Positions 59,862 to 64,000 of a DNA stretch of 64,000 nt are shown here, in pieces. The position numbers and the translations under genes were made by a program. This stretch comes from Cercis canadensis (Eukaryota > Streptophyta > Magnoliopsida > Fabales > Fabaceae): positions 116,194 to 180,193 of the forward strand of contig QAOA01000060.1 of the NCBI GenBank assembly GCA_003255065.1, written 5' to 3'. Each line of letters begins with the position of its first letter. Position 1 is the first letter of the stretch. Under the pieces are notes generated by a model that had not been told where the DNA came from, searched no databases, and saw only the letters and a program-made list of their open reading frames with translations.

Positions 59862-62800
59862 ATGGCTCAGTTGGCAGGCTCAGATGAGATAGAGTCTCTG
59901 AGAATTGAGTTAGTAGAGGTTGGAAGAAGCATAAGGTCCTCATTTAGCAGCCATGCCTCGAGTTTTCGAAGCATTTCAAACATTAATCCTGTGCAAGATG
60001 GTGATGTTGATGAAGGAGATGAGCTACAATGGGCTGCAATACAGAGGTTACCCACTTTTGAGAGGATTACTTCTGCTCTATTTGATGTATATGATGGCAT
60101 GGACACAAATGAACAAGTTAAGGGGAAACATGTGGTTGATGTCAGCAAGCTTGGAGCTCCAGAAAGGCACATCTTCATAGATAAGCTCATCAAGCACATC
60201 GAAAATGATAATCTTCGATTGTTGCAGAAACTCAGGAAAAGAATTGACAAGTAATCAATTTTCTCTTATTGCAGTTCCTAGTTTTAACTTGATTGTTATT
60301 TTTTGATTCAATCTTCACATTGGCTACAAGAAGGTAGGAATTTGTAGACATTCTTGCATATGTCACTAGAATGATGAAAAAACTGTCATCACTATAAAGG
60401 AACGGATATGTACATTCTAATACTTTTTTCTTGAATAGCATTTTGGTGATTCTTCCCTTTAATTATCATATATCGTGGTGTCTACTAGTTCTCTGAAAAA
60501 CACTAGGAGCATAACAAATGATCATTTGTATGTGAATGCTGTAAACATGTCCATGGCTGGCATTGGTTGATATGCTTCTTTGATCTATGCTTTGTAGAGT
60601 TGGTATTAAGTTGCCCACAGTGGAAGTGAGGTATCAGAATCTCTGTGTAGAAGCAGAATGTCAGATAGTTAATGGCAAGCCCATACCTACTCTGTGGAAC
60701 ACACTAAGAGGGACTATCTTTGTAAGTATCTTTATAAATGAATCTCAAGTCTCATGCTATAGCATATTAGCTATGAGATAAGGGTCTTCCATATCAAATT
60801 GTCATAATTTATGCTTTAAATACTTCATCAGATGTCTTTTATTGAAGTTTTTACAGTAATTGATTCTTTTGAAGGTCAAGTATGATCATGGTTTAAAAAA
60901 TTATAAACCAGTACCTGTGTACTGCTCAATTTGAAAGGCTAGGAAGCCAGAGCAAATAGATACAATCATAGAAGTAGTTTTTTTTTTTTCTTTTTTCCCA
61001 CTAATTTTGTTTAATATTTGGCTTACATTTGGGGCATTTTGTCCACCTTTTATCTTTTTTACAGGATATCACCAAGTTGTCACCTCTGAAATCTCAAAAT
61101 TCCAAAATAAGCATCATCAAAGATGCTACTGGTATTATTAAGCCAGGAAGGTATAGTTCACGAATTTTAGAAACTTGAGTAGTTATAATATGCTTTAATC
61201 ATTCACTGCCGTTTCTTATTTTGATTCTATTTGAATCAATAATGATATTTGATGAAACTCATGTTCCATCCGCCGCTGAAAATTACAAACTACTAATCCA
61301 AGAAAAATAACTTTCAGAATGATTGTAGCCATTTTATGACATTTTTTTACAGAGAAAGATAAGAGAAGCATGGCAAGTAATTTGTCTGCTGTGCCTTGAC
61401 TCTTTTGCAGGATGACCTTATTGCTTGGCCCTCCAGCAAGTGGCAAAACCACATTATTGTTGGCACTGGCAGGGAAGCTTAGCCATTCTCTGAAGGTTCT
61501 AAATTTTATGGCTTTTCTTTCATAATCCATTAACCCTATGCAAATTCAATTGTGATGCAAGTGCTACTAATAATTTTTCTGATTAGTTGTTCAATGGTGA
61601 CTTGATGTCTAAAGATTTATTTGTCAATTTGAATAGAAGAATCCCATTAGCATCTTTAATAATACTTATTCTGGAATTTTTACATTTCACTGGTGAAATG
61701 TTGATAGGTTAAGGGTGAAATTTCTTATAATGGACACTTGATAGAAGAATTTGTTCCTCAGAAATCCTCAGCTTATGTTAGCCAATATGATCTGCATATT
61801 CCAGAGATGACTGTGAGGGAAACAATTGATTTCTCAGCTCGTTGTCAGGGTGTAGGATCCCGAGCTGGTACGTATATCTGAAGTTGCACCAAATGATGTT
61901 TTTCTACTTAAACTGAGATGGATACTAATCTTTATTTCATGTATGAAAGAAATTTTGGAGCAAGTCAGTAGAAGGGAGAAAGAAGCAGGGATAGTCCCAG
62001 ACCCTGATTTAGATGCTTATATGAAGGTAATGTACAAGTACAACGTAGCTTTGTCTTTTTCATCTCCATGTTATGAAGCTTTTCTCTATGCTTTCACCGG
62101 TAAGTACATCAGATCCCATATCAAAATAATTGAGAAAGAAAAAAAAAAAGATTCACAGACTGATAAGGACCTATACTTTGAAGCTTTAGTGATAAGAGAA
62201 GAATTAGCAACGCTTTTTTTTTTTTTTTTTTCTGTNTTTTTTCCTGTCCTAATTATTATGACTCCAACCTAAAATTGTCACAGGCAACATCAGTAAAAGG
62301 ATTGAAGAGTACCCTTCAGACAGACTATATTTTAAAGGTAGTCTACTATGTGTTTTTCTTTTTCCTAAAGGGTTATATTTGTTTGTGGCTTCTCTGTCAA
62401 TTTCTTCATGAAATATGGTTCAATTATTGTTCTCTTAACCATTGCAATCACTAACAGATCCTTGGACTTGATCTCTGCGCTGATGCATTAGTGGGGGATC
62501 CTGTAAGAAGAGGTATATCTGGTGGTCAAAAGAAAAGGTTAACTACAGGTATTCTTAACGTAGCTGCTTATGAACTTCGTCAATAAAAACTGCATTGTTA
62601 ATGCGTGAACTGACTCCTTTTGCGACTGCGGTGCATGACACAAGGGGAGATGATCGTGGGACCGACAAAAGCTCTGTTTATGGATGAAATATCCAATGGT
62701 TTAGACAGCTCTACCACCTTCCAGATTATCTCTTGTCTTCAGCATCTGGTGCATATCACAGATGCCACTGCACTAATTTCACTCCTTCAGCCTGCACCAG

Positions 62801-63732
62801 AGACCTTTGATCTCTTTGATGACATTGTCTTAATGGCGGAAGGAAAAATTGTATATCATGGTCCACGTGATTATATTCTTAAGTTCTTTGAAGATTGTGG
62901 GTTCAAGTGCCCTGAGAGGAAAGGCACTGCTGATTTTCTTCAGGAAGTATGTTGAATTCATATTTCTATCTCCATTGATATTATCATTTTTTGAGTGTGA
63001 TGTGATCCTTGTGTTAATTTCGTTTAATTTAGATTATCTCTAGAAAAGATCAAGCGCAATATTGGTACAGCACAGAAAAACCTTACAGCTATGTTTCTGT
63101 TGACGAATTCATTAAGAAATTCAAGGATTGTCATCTTGGTCAGAAGCTGGAGGAGGAGCTCTCAAAGCCATTTGATAAGTCTCTGAGCCACAAGAATGCC
63201 CTCTCATTTAGAAAGTACTCACTAAAAAAATGGGAATTGTTCAAAGCTTGCACTATGCGAGAAATTCTTTTAATGAAAAGGAACTCCTTTATTTATGTGT
63301 TCAAGTCATCACAGGTATCTTCCTTTGTGTTGCCATGATTTTACTCCGTTACAGTTATAATTACTTTATATCCAACTTCTGATTGTTCTAAGTATTTATT
63401 TTCTCTTTATCCTTTCAGCTTGTCATCATTTCATCTATTGCAATGACTGTTTTCATTCGAACTCGAATGTCTGTTGATGAGATCCATGCAAACTATTTCA
63501 TGGGTTCTTTGTTCTATTCACTCATCATACTTCTTGTTGATGGATTCCCAGAGCTGGCAATGACAGTATCAAGAATTTTAGTTTTTCATAAACAGAAAGA
63601 GTTGTGCTTTTATCCTGCCTGGGCTTATGCAATCCCAAGTGCTATTCTAAAGATTCCACTATCATTCTTGGAGTCTTTCATTTGGACTGCTCTTTCTTAT
63701 TATGTTATTGGTTACAGCCCTGAGATTGGCAG
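59862..63732 (+). CDS. Full-size ABCG (PDR-type) ABC transporter, 5' part
   Basis: Plasma-membrane pleiotropic-drug-resistance exporter, resembling proteins annotated 'pleiotropic drug resistance protein 3-like' (ABCG30-like clade). Eleven in-phase exons: 59862-60250, 60598-60721, 61065-61150, 61411-61495, 61708-61867, 61950-62026, 62284-62337, 62458-62548, 62645-62946, 63033-63314, 63419-63732. The start [20 protein letters not shown] was chosen as family-like; an in-frame ATG 27 bases upstream exists. The first ABC domain is complete: Walker [10 protein letters not shown] (206-214), Q-loop region [18 protein letters not shown], signature ISGGQKKRL (from 345), Walker B ALFMDE (365-370), then [15 protein letters not shown]. 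The last exon starts the first membrane domain ([33 protein letters not shown]). The second half lies beyond the window. An N at 62236 sits in an intron. Substrate is unknown. Confidence 0.95.
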
Positions 63733-64000
63733 GTTAGTCTTAATATATCTTTCACTTGTATCTTGTTAGATATGGTGCAAAAAATGGTTGTGGGCACCAA
63801 TATACCAAGGAAACTGTTACGATAAAAAAACCAGAAGTATATAAGAAATTGAAATACTCATCAAATAGAAGAAAGTTATCCATATATTTTAATGACTCAC
63901 CAACATAGCTATTGAGTATCTATAGGATCTAGTTGATGAGTGCTTTTGATTTCTTCATCAATTTGTGGCATAGCAACTAAGTTGTTGACTTAAATGTTCT
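63733..64000 (+). other. Intron of the PDR transporter running off the window
   Basis: Begins with a GT donor after 'attggcag'. It is AT-rich and has no acceptor plus exon matching the next expected PDR block (RFFRQF-like) before the end. Confidence 0.7.

Noticed and set aside
62027-62283. Extra PDR exon in the open frame after 62026
   Set aside because: The frame stays open by chance, but the donor at 62027 joined to 62284 restores the family sequence. The stretch contains a T run and an N.
1-64000. CRISPR arrays, operons or bacterial-type gene clusters
   Set aside because: All coding regions are intron-split plant genes, and the repeats seen have no regular spacer structure.

Overview
This is a nuclear DNA window from a flowering plant, most likely a woody eudicot. 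The evidence is many short exons separated by AT-rich GT-AG introns, plant-specific gene families (novel plant SNARE, SBP-box/SPL factor, PTI1-like kinase, PPR protein, full-size ABCG/PDR transporter), and long AT-rich intergenic stretches with small transposon relics. I cannot name the species. The assembly looks heterozygous. Eight single N characters mark joins, and at least four of them separate two nearly identical copies of the same stretch that differ by a few SNPs.

Layout. 1-2013 (+): 3' two thirds of a novel plant SNARE (NPSN) gene. 3598-8841 (-): nine-exon sugar-phosphate/phosphate translocator of the TPT family (380 aa), convergent with NPSN, with an old copia-like LTR piece inside one intron. 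About 9.6-18.6 kb: AT-rich intergenic DNA with a SINE-like copy, a foldback element and a small tandem repeat. 19919-22931 (+): seven-exon membrane receptor-like kinase (506 aa). 24627-27226 (-): seven-exon PTI1-like cytoplasmic kinase (361 aa), convergent with the RLK, in which the HRD catalytic Asp reads as Tyr. About 28.6-44.4 kb: gene-poor block with a complete-looking 1.77-kb non-autonomous CACTA transposon containing telomere-like repeats, MITE-like elements, and three N-linked duplications. 45083-53171 (+): ten-exon large-class SPL transcription factor (1034 aa; SPL1/12/14 type). 54963-57000 (+): two-exon chloroplast-type PPR protein (490 aa). 58.57-59.08 kb: a GC-richer inverted repeat. 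59862-beyond the end (+): first 11 exons of a PDR-type ABCG transporter, cut by the window edge.

The genes are independent plant loci and not an operon or pathway cluster: vesicle fusion (NPSN), metabolite transport (TPT), signalling (RLK, PTI1-like), transcription (SPL), organelle RNA metabolism (PPR) and ABC export (PDR). I found no clear new multi-gene system. The items most worth a second look are the PTI1-like kinase with HRY in place of HRD, the CACTA element carrying degenerate telomere-like repeats, the three-copy 210-bp repeat family, the three long inverted repeats (17.9, 43.4 and 58.6 kb), the exon-like island inside an NPSN intron, and the N-linked duplications, one of which copies part of an exon.
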